Shown piece by piece: positions 15,430-23,275 of a DNA stretch of 33,466 nucleotides (position 1 is its first letter; each line of letters opens with the position of its first letter). The notes beneath the pieces are model-generated. The model saw only the letters and a list, made by a program, of their open reading frames with translations, did not search any database and was not told where the DNA came from. Both the position numbers and the translations under genes were made by a program. Origin of the DNA: Rhodoferax sp. (GTDB lineage: Bacteria > Pseudomonadota > Gammaproteobacteria > Burkholderiales > Burkholderiaceae_C); assembly GCA_020048895.1 (NCBI GenBank), contig JAIFLV010000133.1:1-33466 (forward strand), given 5' to 3'.

Positions 15430-16230
15430 ATGCAAGGCTTGAAGAAGTTTGTCTTGGGGGTCACTGCCGCCTTGGGGTTTGGCGTGGCGTGGGCCGGTTA
15501 CTCGTGGAGTTTTCCGCAGCCCGTAACCCCGATCGCCCACGAGACCCTCCATGTACACAACCTGTTCATGGTGATTGCCCTGACATTGTTTTTCAGTGTT
15601 CTGGCGCTGATGCTGTACTCATTCTGGGCGCATCGCAAATCAAAGGGCCAAGTCGCCGCCGACTTTACCGGGCCGCGCTCACGCAAACAATGGGCGTGGG
15701 TGCTGGCGCCGTTTGTCGGCTTGCTGATACTGGACTATGGTGTGTTTGGCATCCCGGCGTACCACGCCGTGTTGATGTACGAAGACACCAAAACCGATGC
15801 CGAATTGGTCGTCAAAGTTACGGGTAGCCAGTGGTTGTGGCAGTATGAGTTTCCGTCGGAGGGTGTGCGCTTTACCAGCCGTATGACAACCCCACGGGAA
15901 CAGATCGACAACCTGGTGCCCAAGGGTGAACACTACCTGCTGGAGGTGGACAACCCCCTGGTGTTGCCGGTGGGCAAGAAAGTTCGCTTCATCACGACTT
16001 CCAATGACGTGATTCACAGCTGGTGGGTTCCCGCATTCGGCGTCAAGCGGGATGCCGTGCCAGGATTCCTGCGCGAGTTCTGGGCCACCATTGACACAGC
16101 CGGTACCTACCGCGGGCAGTGCTCGGAGTTGTGTGGCAAAGAGCACGGCTTCATGCCCATTGTGGTCAATGTGGTTCCGGAGGCCGAGTTCAAAGCCTGG
16201 CTTGCCAGCAAGAAAAAGGCTCCGGTTTAA
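15430..16230 (+). CDS. coxB: cytochrome c oxidase subunit II (short form, altered TM2)
   Basis: A 266-residue subunit II of a haem-copper oxidase; it takes electrons from cytochrome c at the periplasmic face. After a signal/anchor (1-23) and TM1 (about 43-66) comes TM2 at 87-115. The CuA domain is complete: His196 in DVIHSWWVPAFGVKRDA, and Cys231, Glu233, Cys235, His239, Met242 in CSELCGKEHGFM. The aromatic patch is QWLWQYEF. TM2 starts RKQWAWVLAPF where relatives have VEI.WT..PF, so the K-channel-entrance Glu aligns with Gln87. There is no C-terminal cytochrome c domain, present in many Pseudomonas and Burkholderiales CoxB proteins of about 370-390 residues. Shine-Dalgarno AAGGA at 15417-15421. 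Confidence 0.9.
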   Translation: MQGLKKFVLGVTAALGFGVAWAGYSWSFPQPVTPIAHETLHVHNLFMVIALTLFFSVLALMLYSFWAHRKSKGQVAADFTGPRSRKQWAWVLAPFVGLLILDYGVFGIPAYHAVLMYEDTKTDAELVVKVTGSQWLWQYEFPSEGVRFTSRMTTPREQIDNLVPKGEHYLLEVDNPLVLPVGKKVRFITTSNDVIHSWWVPAFGVKRDAVPGFLREFWATIDTAGTYRGQCSELCGKEHGFMPIVVNVVPEAEFKAWLASKKKAPV

Positions 16231-16282
16231 GGCCGTGCCAGATTCCGCATACAGAAGAAACGCAGTTTAGAAGGAGTTGCCC

Positions 16283-17887
16283 ATGGCACAGGATTTGGCA
16301 CACGATTTGCCCCACGACGGCGGTCATGATTCGCACTACCAGGGCGGCATATTGCGCTGGGTGCAGACCACCAACCACAAGGATATCGGCATCATGTACC
16401 TGATCTTCGGCATCACCATGCTGTTGATCGGCGGTGCCATGATTCTGGTAGTGCGGGCGGAATTGTTCCAGCCCGGCTTGCAACTCGTCCAGCCCCAGCT
16501 TTTTAACCAGCTCATCACGCTGCATGGCCTGATCATGGTGTTCGGTTTTGCCATGCCGGCAGCAACCGGGCTTGCGAACTACATGCTGCCACTCATTTTG
16601 GGCGCCCCTGACATGGCGCTGCCTCGCTTGAACAACTGGGGCTTCTGGATCCTGCCACCGGCCGCCATCATGCTGGTGTTGCCCTTCTTCCTGGGGCTCA
16701 TGGGTGTTGGCCCGGGTGCTGTGGATACCGGCTGGACCATGTACGCGCCCTTGTCGGTGCAAAGCGGCTGGGGCATGGACTTTGCCATTTTTGCCGTGCA
16801 CATGCTGGGCGTGTCGTCCATTCTGGGTTCGATCAACGTGATCGTGACCATTTTGAACATGCGTGCACCCGGCATGACGCTGTTCAAGATGCCGCTGTTT
16901 GCCCACGGCTTCCTGGTGACCGCTATTTTGTTGATCACCATCATGCCCGTGCTGGCGGGCGGCGTGACCATGGTGCTGATGGACCGCCACTTTGGCACCC
17001 ACTTCTTCACCGCCGCCGGTGGCGGTGACCCGGTGCTGTGGCAGCATATTTTCTGGTTCATGGGCCATCCCGAGGTCTACGTGCTGCTGCTGCCGATCTG
17101 TGGCGTCGTGCCGCACGTGCTGTCGGCATTTGCCCGTAAACCGGTATATGGCTACAAGGCGCAGGTGTATGGCATGTGGGGCATTGGTGCGCTGTCGGTC
17201 GTCGTGTGGGCGCACCACATGTTCACCAGTGGTATGTCTACCGGTAGCCAGTTGTACTTCATGTACAGCACCATGCTCATTTCCCTGCCACTGGCCGTGC
17301 TGTTCTTTTGCTGGATTGCAACGCTGTGGCGCGGCTCCATGACTTTTGAGACGCCCATGCTGTTTGCCGTGGGCTTCATCATTTTGTTTGGCTGGGGTGG
17401 CCTGACCGGGCTGATTCTGGCCGATGCTGCGGCCGACCCGCAGTACCACAATGCCTACTTCCTGGTGGCGCACTTCCATTACGCGCTGTATCCCACCACG
17501 GTGATGGGTGCGATGGCCGGCGTGTATTACTGGCTGCCCAAGTGGACCGGGCACATGCTGGACGAGCGCCTGGGTAAGTGGCATTTCTGGATCGTCATGG
17601 TCGGATTCAACCTGACCTTTATTCCGCAGTTCCTGGTGGGGCTGGCCGGTATGCCGCGACGCATTCCCGACTACCCTTTGATGTTCAGCGAGTGGAACAT
17701 GCTCTCCACGGTGGGCGCTTTCATTCTGGGTGCCTCGCATCTGCTGTTTATCTACAACGTGATCAAGAACGTGCGCGGTGGTGAAAAGGCGGCTGACAAG
17801 GCCTGGGAAGGTGCAGAAGGCCTGGAGTGGACGGTACCCTCGCCGGCGCCCTACCACACCTTCGAGACACAGCCCACCATCAAGTAA
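16283..17887 (+). CDS. coxA: cytochrome c oxidase subunit I, lacking canonical K-channel residues
   Basis: A 534-residue, about 12-helix catalytic subunit. It keeps the haem a ligand in LITLHGLIMVF, the active-site loop GHPEVY (His262, Glu264, Tyr266), the CuB pair in VWAHHMF, the haem ligands in VAHFHY (His397, His399), the haem-propionate MPRR, and the D-channel entrance GAPDMALPRLNN. The C-terminus (GAEGLEW, then PSPAPYHTF) resembles the Pseudomonas aa3 CoxA as I recall it. Unusual: in SLPLAVLFFCW the normal Thr and Lys of 'PTgvK.F.W' are Leu337 and Leu340; Pro277 replaces a conserved Ser; the Mg-site Asp after His389 is Asn390. Shine-Dalgarno AAGGAG 6 bases before ATG 16283, preferred over TTG 16277. 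A His/Asp-rich N-terminus precedes the first helix. Confidence 0.93.
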   Translation: MAQDLAHDLPHDGGHDSHYQGGILRWVQTTNHKDIGIMYLIFGITMLLIGGAMILVVRAELFQPGLQLVQPQLFNQLITLHGLIMVFGFAMPAATGLANYMLPLILGAPDMALPRLNNWGFWILPPAAIMLVLPFFLGLMGVGPGAVDTGWTMYAPLSVQSGWGMDFAIFAVHMLGVSSILGSINVIVTILNMRAPGMTLFKMPLFAHGFLVTAILLITIMPVLAGGVTMVLMDRHFGTHFFTAAGGGDPVLWQHIFWFMGHPEVYVLLLPICGVVPHVLSAFARKPVYGYKAQVYGMWGIGALSVVVWAHHMFTSGMSTGSQLYFMYSTMLISLPLAVLFFCWIATLWRGSMTFETPMLFAVGFIILFGWGGLTGLILADAAADPQYHNAYFLVAHFHYALYPTTVMGAMAGVYYWLPKWTGHMLDERLGKWHFWIVMVGFNLTFIPQFLVGLAGMPRRIPDYPLMFSEWNMLSTVGAFILGASHLLFIYNVIKNVRGGEKAADKAWEGAEGLEWTVPSPAPYHTFETQPTIK

Positions 17888-17906
17888 CTGCCACAACAGG
17901 TTGCCA

Positions 17907-18050
17907 ATGAATTCCAAGACCGAACTTCCACGTTCCGGCGACGAGGAGTGGGCCCGTCGCAAGAAGAACAACGTGCGTCTGGGCTGGGTGTTTGGTGGCG
18001 TGGCCTTCCTGTTGTTTTTGCTGGCCTTCTGGAAGTACCGCCCACTATGA
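17907..18050 (+). CDS. 47-aa cox-operon membrane peptide
   Basis: A 47-residue peptide with a charged N-terminus (DEEWARRKKNNVR) and one membrane helix (LGWVFGGVAFLLFLLAFW). It lies 19 bases after coxA and overlaps the ctaG start by ATGA (18047-18050). Small single-helix genes commonly lie between coxA and ctaG in Burkholderiales; they may be minor subunits or assembly aids, but none is characterised to my knowledge. Position and coupling support it as a real gene. Confidence 0.75.
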   Translation: MNSKTELPRSGDEEWARRKKNNVRLGWVFGGVAFLLFLLAFWKYRPL

Positions 18051-18598
18051 GTGCAGCAGAAGTTTCAGCACAGCGCACAAACCGCAAACTGGCCTGGAAG
18101 CTGGTGCTGGTGTCTGTATTTTTTGCAGGATTCGGTTTTGCGATGGTGCCGTTGTATGACGTCATCTGCCGCATTACCGGGATCAATGGCAGAACCAATA
18201 CGGCGCCAGCGGTACTCAACGCGAGCACGCAGATTGACCGCACCCGTTGGGTTACCGTCGAATTTCTGAGCCACACTATGCCCGGGGTCGGGCTGGAGTT
18301 TGCGCCGGAGCAGTTTTCCATGCGCGTGCACCCAGGGGAAATTGTTCACACCACGTACACCGTCAAGAACTGGACGTCAGAAGCCTTTGTGGGCCAGGCA
18401 GTTCCGAGTGTGACACCGGCAGTGGCTGCATCCTATTTGGAAAAGATCGAGTGCTTTTGCTTCAACCAGCAGACGTTTCAGGCCGGTGAGAGCAGAACCA
18501 TGCCCGTGGTGTTTGTCGTCAACCCTGATCTGGGACGTGATCTGGGCACTTTGACGCTGTCGTACACCTTTTTTGAAGCGCCCAAGGCACCGGTCTGA
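18047..18598 (+). CDS. ctaG: cytochrome c oxidase assembly protein CtaG/Cox11
   Basis: A 183-residue membrane-anchored copper chaperone. After an N-terminal helix (AWKLVLVSVFFAGFGFAMVP) comes PLYDVICRITGINGRT, the typical Cox11 start of the periplasmic domain, then PSVTPAVAASYLEKIECFCF with the copper-binding CFCF motif and NQQTFQAGES. It delivers copper to CuB in subunit I. The ATG overlaps the upstream 47-aa gene (ATGA), which fixes the start. Sequence looks complete, so CuB assembly on the divergent CoxA should still be supported. Confidence 0.95.
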   Translation: MSAAEVSAQRTNRKLAWKLVLVSVFFAGFGFAMVPLYDVICRITGINGRTNTAPAVLNASTQIDRTRWVTVEFLSHTMPGVGLEFAPEQFSMRVHPGEIVHTTYTVKNWTSEAFVGQAVPSVTPAVAASYLEKIECFCFNQQTFQAGESRTMPVVFVVNPDLGRDLGTLTLSYTFFEAPKAPV

Positions 18599-18630
18599 AT
18601 ACAGAAAACGAGAAGCAGAAGGAACCCCCT

Positions 18631-19494
18631 ATGACGAACACTTCAGCGCAAACCGCTAAGGCCCACTATTTTGTGCCGGCTGCGAGCCACTATTCCACGT
18701 TCCTGTCGGTCGGAATTTTCCTGCTGGCACTGGGCTTTGTGTTTCGCCTGCACGGCGTACCGGCCGGCGTGTGGAGCATGCTGATTGGGGCAGGAATGAT
18801 CGTGTATGTCATCGTGGGCTGGTTTGGCGAGGTGATTGGCGAAAACCGAAGGGGCATTTACACCGCTTGGGAAGATCGCTCCTACCGCATTGGTATGGTG
18901 TGGTTCATCTTCTCCGAAGTGATGTTCTTCGCGTGTTTCTTTGGTGTTCTGTATTACATCCGCCGTATTTCACTTCCAGAGTTGGGTGGCTATGAGCCGG
19001 TTCTGACACCTTATGCGGGCTTTACCGGTGCGTGGCCCAGCAGCGGCCCCTTGGGTGAAACTTTCCAGCCGATGGGTGCGTGGGGTGTGCCAGCCATCAA
19101 CACGCTGATCCTGCTGACCTCTGGTGCGACCCTGACCTGGGCGCATTGGGGGCTACTGAAGAACAAGCGCAATCAGCTCAACATCGGGTTGGCTCTGACG
19201 GTTCTTCTGGGTGTGGCGTTCATGGGTTTTCAGGTAGAGGAATATGTGCACGCCTACAACGACCTCGGTTTGACACTGGGTGCTGGCGTGTATGGCGCTA
19301 CCTTCTTCATCACCACCGGTTTTCACGGCATGCACGTCACCTTGGGCACCATCATGCTGCTGGTGATGCTGGGGCGCGGCCTCAAGGGCCACTTTTCTGA
19401 ACACGACCACTTCGCTTTTGAGGCCGTGGCCTGGTACTGGCACTTCGTGGATGTGGTCTGGCTGATCGTCTTTGTTTTCGTGTACTGGCTGTAA
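18631..19494 (+). CDS. coxC: cytochrome c oxidase subunit III
   Basis: A 287-residue seven-helix subunit III. Recognisable blocks: WFIFSEVMFFACFFGVLYY, WGVPAINTLILLTSGATLTW, FMGFQVEEYVHAYNDLGLTL, YGATFFITTGFHGMHVTLG and the C-terminal VAWYWHFVDVVWLIVF. Subunit III stabilises subunit I and helps proton uptake at the D channel; the conserved Glu in SEVMFF and in VEEYVHA are retained. A Shine-Dalgarno-like GAAGGAA precedes the ATG by about 7 bases. It is followed by a strong hairpin at 19501-19524. Confidence 0.95.
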   Translation: MTNTSAQTAKAHYFVPAASHYSTFLSVGIFLLALGFVFRLHGVPAGVWSMLIGAGMIVYVIVGWFGEVIGENRRGIYTAWEDRSYRIGMVWFIFSEVMFFACFFGVLYYIRRISLPELGGYEPVLTPYAGFTGAWPSSGPLGETFQPMGAWGVPAINTLILLTSGATLTWAHWGLLKNKRNQLNIGLALTVLLGVAFMGFQVEEYVHAYNDLGLTLGAGVYGATFFITTGFHGMHVTLGTIMLLVMLGRGLKGHFSEHDHFAFEAVAWYWHFVDVVWLIVFVFVYWL

Positions 19495-19500
19495 CCAGCA

Positions 19501-19524
19501 CGATAGCCCCGTTGGGGGCTATCG
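19501..19524. terminator. hairpin shared by coxC and the antisense DUF2909 gene
   Basis: CGATAGCCCC-GTTG-GGGGCTATCG: a perfect 10-bp stem with a 4-base loop starting 7 bases after the coxC stop. It covers the last codons and stop of the convergent small gene (stop at 19519-19521). No U-tract on either side, so termination efficiency is uncertain. Confidence 0.6.
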
Positions 19525-19725
19525 AATTCCGTGCATTGGGATCAGGCCGAAGTAAAAACCGGTCAGCAGCGTCAGGAACAGGCCAATAGACAAGGCCACG
19601 CGTACCGTGAGCGCTTTTGCCATACGGCTTTTTTCACCATCCTTGCGAAACAGTAAGGCCAGCGCACTGCCCAAGCTTGCCACAATCAGTACCAATACGG
19701 CGACGATCAATATTTTTGTCAGCAT
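19519..19725 (-). CDS. DUF2909 twin-transmembrane protein
   Basis: A 68-residue protein with two helices: ILIVAVLVLIVASLGSALALLF and VRVALSIGLFLTLLTGFYFG, joined by the basic loop RKDGEKSRMAKALT. This matches the DUF2909 pattern (ASLgSAl..l.kd....k.v.ALt.RV..Si.LF). The family commonly sits near cox genes, suggesting a role with oxidase assembly, but I know of no demonstrated function. Here it is on the strand opposite to coxC and SURF1. ATG at 19725 fits the family's N-terminus; it diverges from SURF1 with 43 bases between. Confidence 0.85.
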   Translation of the reverse strand: MLTKILIVAVLVLIVASLGSALALLFRKDGEKSRMAKALTVRVALSIGLFLTLLTGFYFGLIPMHGIR

Positions 19726-19768
19726 AGTGCTCTCGTGAAAATTTTTTACCCCATTATGCGATTCACCC

Positions 19769-20494
19769 ATGCGCGTCGCAAGAATTAGCTTCCGGTTACG
19801 ATGGGTTCCGCTCTTTGCAACGGTGGGTTGCGTAGCGCTGTTTGTGTATCTGGGCTTGTGGCAGGCCGGCAAGGCAGAGATGCGACAAAACGAGATTGCC
19901 CAATTTACAGATCGGGCGCGTCTTGGGCCTTATCAGTTGGATACTGCTTTGGCCGATCCGGATTCTTTGCAGGATGCTCCGGTTGCGGTGCGTGGAACAT
20001 ATGAGCCTGAGAAACAATTTTTCATCGATAACCGGCAAGAAAACGGCAAACCGGGAGTGCATGTGGTGACACCACTGCGGATCGAAGGCGGTCAGACGCG
20101 TGTGCTGGTCAACCGTGGCTGGATCGGTTGGGGTAGTACCCGCGACGTGCTGCCCGTCGTCGATGTGCCCACAGGGGTGGTGCAGGTCAACGGTATAGCG
20201 AATCGGCCATCGACCAAGAAATTCTTCCTGATGCCCGACCGGGAGCAGCCGCAGGCAACGCTCTGGAGCCGGGTCGATCTGCAACGTTTTGCCAAGCGAT
20301 ACAGCGTGCCGCTGCAGGGCTTTGTGATTCTGCAAAATCCGACGGATGCCAATGACGCACTGGTGCGCAACTGGCCTCCCCCCGAAGACCGGGTTGCCAT
20401 GCACCAGAGTTACTCCATGCAGTGGTTTGGCATGGCGATCGCGCTGGTTATATTTTTCTGTGCAGCGAGTTTCCGCGCCAGAGTGACGCAATGA
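19769..20494 (+). CDS. SURF1 family oxidase assembly protein
   Basis: A 241-residue SURF1 protein with the standard plan: an N-terminal helix (WVPLFATVGCVALFVYLGLWQ), a periplasmic domain and a C-terminal helix (FGMAIALVIFFCAASF). Family signatures GTYEPEKQFFIDNR, GVHVVTPLRI, VLVNRGWIGWG and YSMQWFGMAI are present. SURF1 helps insert haem a into subunit I. It overlaps the next gene by ATGA (20491-20494), beginning a tightly coupled series SURF1, SCO-like, ctaA, ctaB. Confidence 0.95.
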   Translation: MRVARISFRLRWVPLFATVGCVALFVYLGLWQAGKAEMRQNEIAQFTDRARLGPYQLDTALADPDSLQDAPVAVRGTYEPEKQFFIDNRQENGKPGVHVVTPLRIEGGQTRVLVNRGWIGWGSTRDVLPVVDVPTGVVQVNGIANRPSTKKFFLMPDREQPQATLWSRVDLQRFAKRYSVPLQGFVILQNPTDANDALVRNWPPPEDRVAMHQSYSMQWFGMAIALVIFFCAASFRARVTQ

Positions 20495-21177
20495 CACAAC
20501 CCCACTTTGATGAACCGTTGGGCCTGGCGGTGCACTCCCTGCCCGATCCGCGTGACGTATCTGGCAGCCAGGCGACTTTGCGTGGGCGCTGGAAACTGAT
20601 CGCCATCATGGTGGTGTGTTCCCTGCCCGTGGCAGCAGCCTACTTCGCGTACTTTGTGATTCAGCCCCAGGGACGCGCTGCGCTCGGGGAATTGGTGCAG
20701 CCGCTGCGTCCGGTGGGTGCGCTGCAGGCCACGTCGCTCGACGGCGCACCGATCGCCTTGGCCACACTCAAGGGCCAATGGTTGCTGGTTGGGGTGGGTG
20801 AGGCGCTTTGTGCACAGGACTGCCGAGAGCGGCTATTTTTGCAGCACCAGTTGCGGGAAATGTTGGGCAAGGACAAGGACCGGGTTGACAACGTCTGGCT
20901 GGTGCAGGGTGACGGGGCGCTTGCTCCGGAAGTGCGCTCGGGTTTGCAGGAAGCCACCGTGCTGCGTGTCATGCCCGAAGTTTTGGCGCAATGGATACCG
21001 ACACCCCCCGGGGCACACCCCGGCGACTCTATTTTTGTAGTCGATCCATTGGGCAACACCATGATGCGGCTGCCGTCACGCTTTGACGGTGCACAGGCGG
21101 GCAAGGCTAGGCGTGATCTCGCCCGTTTGTTGCGTGCCTCGCTGTCCTGGGACCCCCCTGGACGCCCCACACCATGA
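20491..21177 (+). CDS. membrane-anchored SCO/thioredoxin-like protein of the cox cluster
   Basis: A 228-residue protein with a cytosolic N-terminus, one membrane helix (residues about 35-57, KLIAIMVVCSLPVAAAYFAY) and a periplasmic domain. QWLLVGVGEALCAQDCRERL (C107-x3-C111) is placed like the CxxxC of SCO proteins, and SIFVVDPLGNTMMRLP resembles the late thioredoxin-fold strand. I see no SCO-type copper His. It may be a redox or copper-handling helper for CuA assembly. The start overlaps the SURF1 stop and the end overlaps the ctaA start, both ATGA; the position between SURF1 and ctaA is conserved in Burkholderiales as I recall. Usually annotated as hypothetical. Confidence 0.75.
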   Translation: MTQPHFDEPLGLAVHSLPDPRDVSGSQATLRGRWKLIAIMVVCSLPVAAAYFAYFVIQPQGRAALGELVQPLRPVGALQATSLDGAPIALATLKGQWLLVGVGEALCAQDCRERLFLQHQLREMLGKDKDRVDNVWLVQGDGALAPEVRSGLQEATVLRVMPEVLAQWIPTPPGAHPGDSIFVVDPLGNTMMRLPSRFDGAQAGKARRDLARLLRASLSWDPPGRPTP

Positions 21178-22340
21178 TGGGCGCAGTGCCGCTGTACGAT
21201 CTGTCCCCCACGGTGCGTCTGGCCGTGATGGCGTTGCTCATCGCCAGTGGCCCCTTGTTGTTGGTGTATCTGCGTACCCGGCGAACGGCGCCCCTGGAGC
21301 GTGTGCATGCGCTGGCGGTGGTGACCTTGTTTCTGACGTTTGATCTGGTCCTGTTTGGCGCCTTTACGCGGTTGACTGACAGTGGTCTGGGGTGTCCGGA
21401 TTGGCCTGGATGCTACGGCAGTGCCAGTCCACTGGGGGCTTCGGAGGCCATCGCTGCCGCCCAGCACGCCATGCCGACTGGGCCGGTGACCCAAGGCAAA
21501 GCGTGGGTGGAAATGGTGCACCGCTACCTCGCCATGGCGGTCGGGGTGCTCATCATCGTATTGACCATGGTGGCATGGCTGGGCCAGCGGCAGCCCGGAC
21601 GGCGACTGACATCGCGCACCCTTTGGGCTGCGGCTACGCTGATTTGGGTCTGCGTTCAGGGGCTGTTTGGTGCCCTGACCGTGACCATGAAATTGTTTCC
21701 CGCCATCGTTACCCTGCACCTTTTGGGGGGTTATGTGCTGCTGGCCATGCTGACGGTGCAGGTGGTGCAACTGCAGCGCCAACGCACTGGCGCAAGTGCC
21801 GACATTGCACTACCGAGCGCGGTGCGGTTCTGGATTTCTGCGGCCCTGGCAATGCTCTTTGTGCAGTCTGCTTCGGGTGCCTGGGTCAGTACCAACTATG
21901 CCGTTCTGGCCTGCTCGGATTTTCCAACCTGCCAGTCTAGTTGGTGGCCGGCCATGAATTTCCAGCAGGCGCTGGAATTCTGGCGACCGTTGGGGATGAC
22001 CCGAGCCGGGGAACACATCAGCTTTGAGGCGCTCACCGCCATTCATTTCGTGCACCGGATGCTGGCCATGATCACGCTCGCATTGCTCGGGTCTTTGGCG
22101 GCTCGCCTGTGGGGTTACTCCACGCTACACCGGCCGGCCCGGTGGCTGGCAGCACTCCTGGTTTTGCAGGCGGCAACCGGTATCAGCAATGTTGTTTTCG
22201 ATTGGCCATTGGTGGCTGCGGTGATCCACACCGGCGGTGCGGGTGCGCTGGTTGTGGTGTTGGTCCACATGCTGGCAGCGACCTACTCGCAGACTGCATC
22301 GCAGCGTGCCCTGGCGTTTGCCAGCCGGTTGACCCAATGA
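21174..22340 (+). CDS. ctaA: haem A synthase CtaA (COX15)
   Basis: A 388-residue eight-helix enzyme that oxidises the C8 methyl of haem O to haem A in the membrane. Blocks: [20 protein letters not shown] with its cysteine pair, [28 protein letters not shown], and in the second half the pair CSDFPTC and FVHRMLAM, then [18 protein letters not shown]. The conserved His residues of both four-helix halves are visible. The ATG overlaps the previous stop (21174-21177) and the end overlaps ctaB (22337-22340). Its presence implies that the oxidase contains haem A. Confidence 0.95.
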   Translation: MMGAVPLYDLSPTVRLAVMALLIASGPLLLVYLRTRRTAPLERVHALAVVTLFLTFDLVLFGAFTRLTDSGLGCPDWPGCYGSASPLGASEAIAAAQHAMPTGPVTQGKAWVEMVHRYLAMAVGVLIIVLTMVAWLGQRQPGRRLTSRTLWAAATLIWVCVQGLFGALTVTMKLFPAIVTLHLLGGYVLLAMLTVQVVQLQRQRTGASADIALPSAVRFWISAALAMLFVQSASGAWVSTNYAVLACSDFPTCQSSWWPAMNFQQALEFWRPLGMTRAGEHISFEALTAIHFVHRMLAMITLALLGSLAARLWGYSTLHRPARWLAALLVLQAATGISNVVFDWPLVAAVIHTGGAGALVVVLVHMLAATYSQTASQRALAFASRLTQ

Positions 22341-23230
22341 GTGCGATGCCTGAAGGCGACCGGGCATCGGTGTTGCGCCAGTTCCATGCGCTGACCAAGC
22401 CGCGGGTGATCCAGCTGATTGTGTTTTGTGCCCTCATTGGCATGGTGCTGGCCGTGCCGGGACTCCCCACCGGTGCGCAGGCCGGGCTGGCTCTGGTAGC
22501 TTGCCTGGGGATTTATCTGGTGGCCGCCGCCGCCGCCGCGTTCAACTGCATCGTCGAGCAAGGGATCGATGCACGCATGAAGCGCACCGCCTGGCGCCCT
22601 ACCGCCCGCGGCGAATTGGGCAATGTGCAGACGCTGATTTTTTCAGCGCTGCTGTGTGGCCTGGGCTCAAGCATTTTGTACTGGTGGGTGAATCCGCTGA
22701 CCATGTGGCTGACCTTTGCCACGTTTGTCGGTTATGCAGTCATCTACACCGTGATTCTGAAACCGCTGACGCCGCAGAACATTGTGATTGGTGGTGCGTC
22801 GGGTGCCATGCCGCCCGTGTTGGGCTGGGCCGCCATGACCGGTGATGTGGGGCCTGAAGCACTGATACTTTTCTTGATCATTTTTCTTTGGACTCCACCG
22901 CATTTCTGGGCGCTGGCACTGTACCGCGTGGAGGATTACCGCAAGGCCGGCCTGCCGATGCTACCCGTGACTCACGGCAGTGAGTTCACACGCTTGCAAG
23001 TCCTGCTGTACACATTCGTGCTGTTTGCCGCCTGCCTGCTGCCGTTTGTGTATGGCATGAGCGGCTGGCTGTATTTGGCGGCGGCAGTGGTTTTGGGGTC
23101 TGGCTTCTGCCTTTATGCTTGGGTACTCTGGCGTGATTACTCGGATCTGCTGGCACGCAAGACCTTTCGTTTTTCCCTGATCCACCTGAGCGCGCTGTTT
23201 GCAGCGCTGTTGATCGATCATTACCTGTGA
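22337..23230 (+). CDS. ctaB: protohaem IX farnesyltransferase CtaB
   Basis: A 297-residue UbiA-superfamily enzyme converting haem B to haem O. The first prenyl-diphosphate motif is [15 protein letters not shown] (NxxxExxxD form), and [27 protein letters not shown] marks the second region, given here as two adjoining blocks. About eight membrane helices are present. Translationally coupled to ctaA by ATGA. Together ctaA and ctaB complete haem A synthesis for the adjoining coxA. Confidence 0.95.
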   Translation: MSAMPEGDRASVLRQFHALTKPRVIQLIVFCALIGMVLAVPGLPTGAQAGLALVACLGIYLVAAAAAAFNCIVEQGIDARMKRTAWRPTARGELGNVQTLIFSALLCGLGSSILYWWVNPLTMWLTFATFVGYAVIYTVILKPLTPQNIVIGGASGAMPPVLGWAAMTGDVGPEALILFLIIFLWTPPHFWALALYRVEDYRKAGLPMLPVTHGSEFTRLQVLLYTFVLFAACLLPFVYGMSGWLYLAAAVVLGSGFCLYAWVLWRDYSDLLARKTFRFSLIHLSALFAALLIDHYL

Positions 23231-23275
23231 AATTGTGTGGGGCTATCCGCTGGGAACTGCACCACAACGCTAACC

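Noticed and set aside
16190..17971. 593-codon open frame antisense to coxA
   Set aside because: It is the complement of a strongly conserved gene; the encoded protein is His/Gln/Arg-rich without domains or helices, as expected from antisense of a GC-biased membrane-protein gene.
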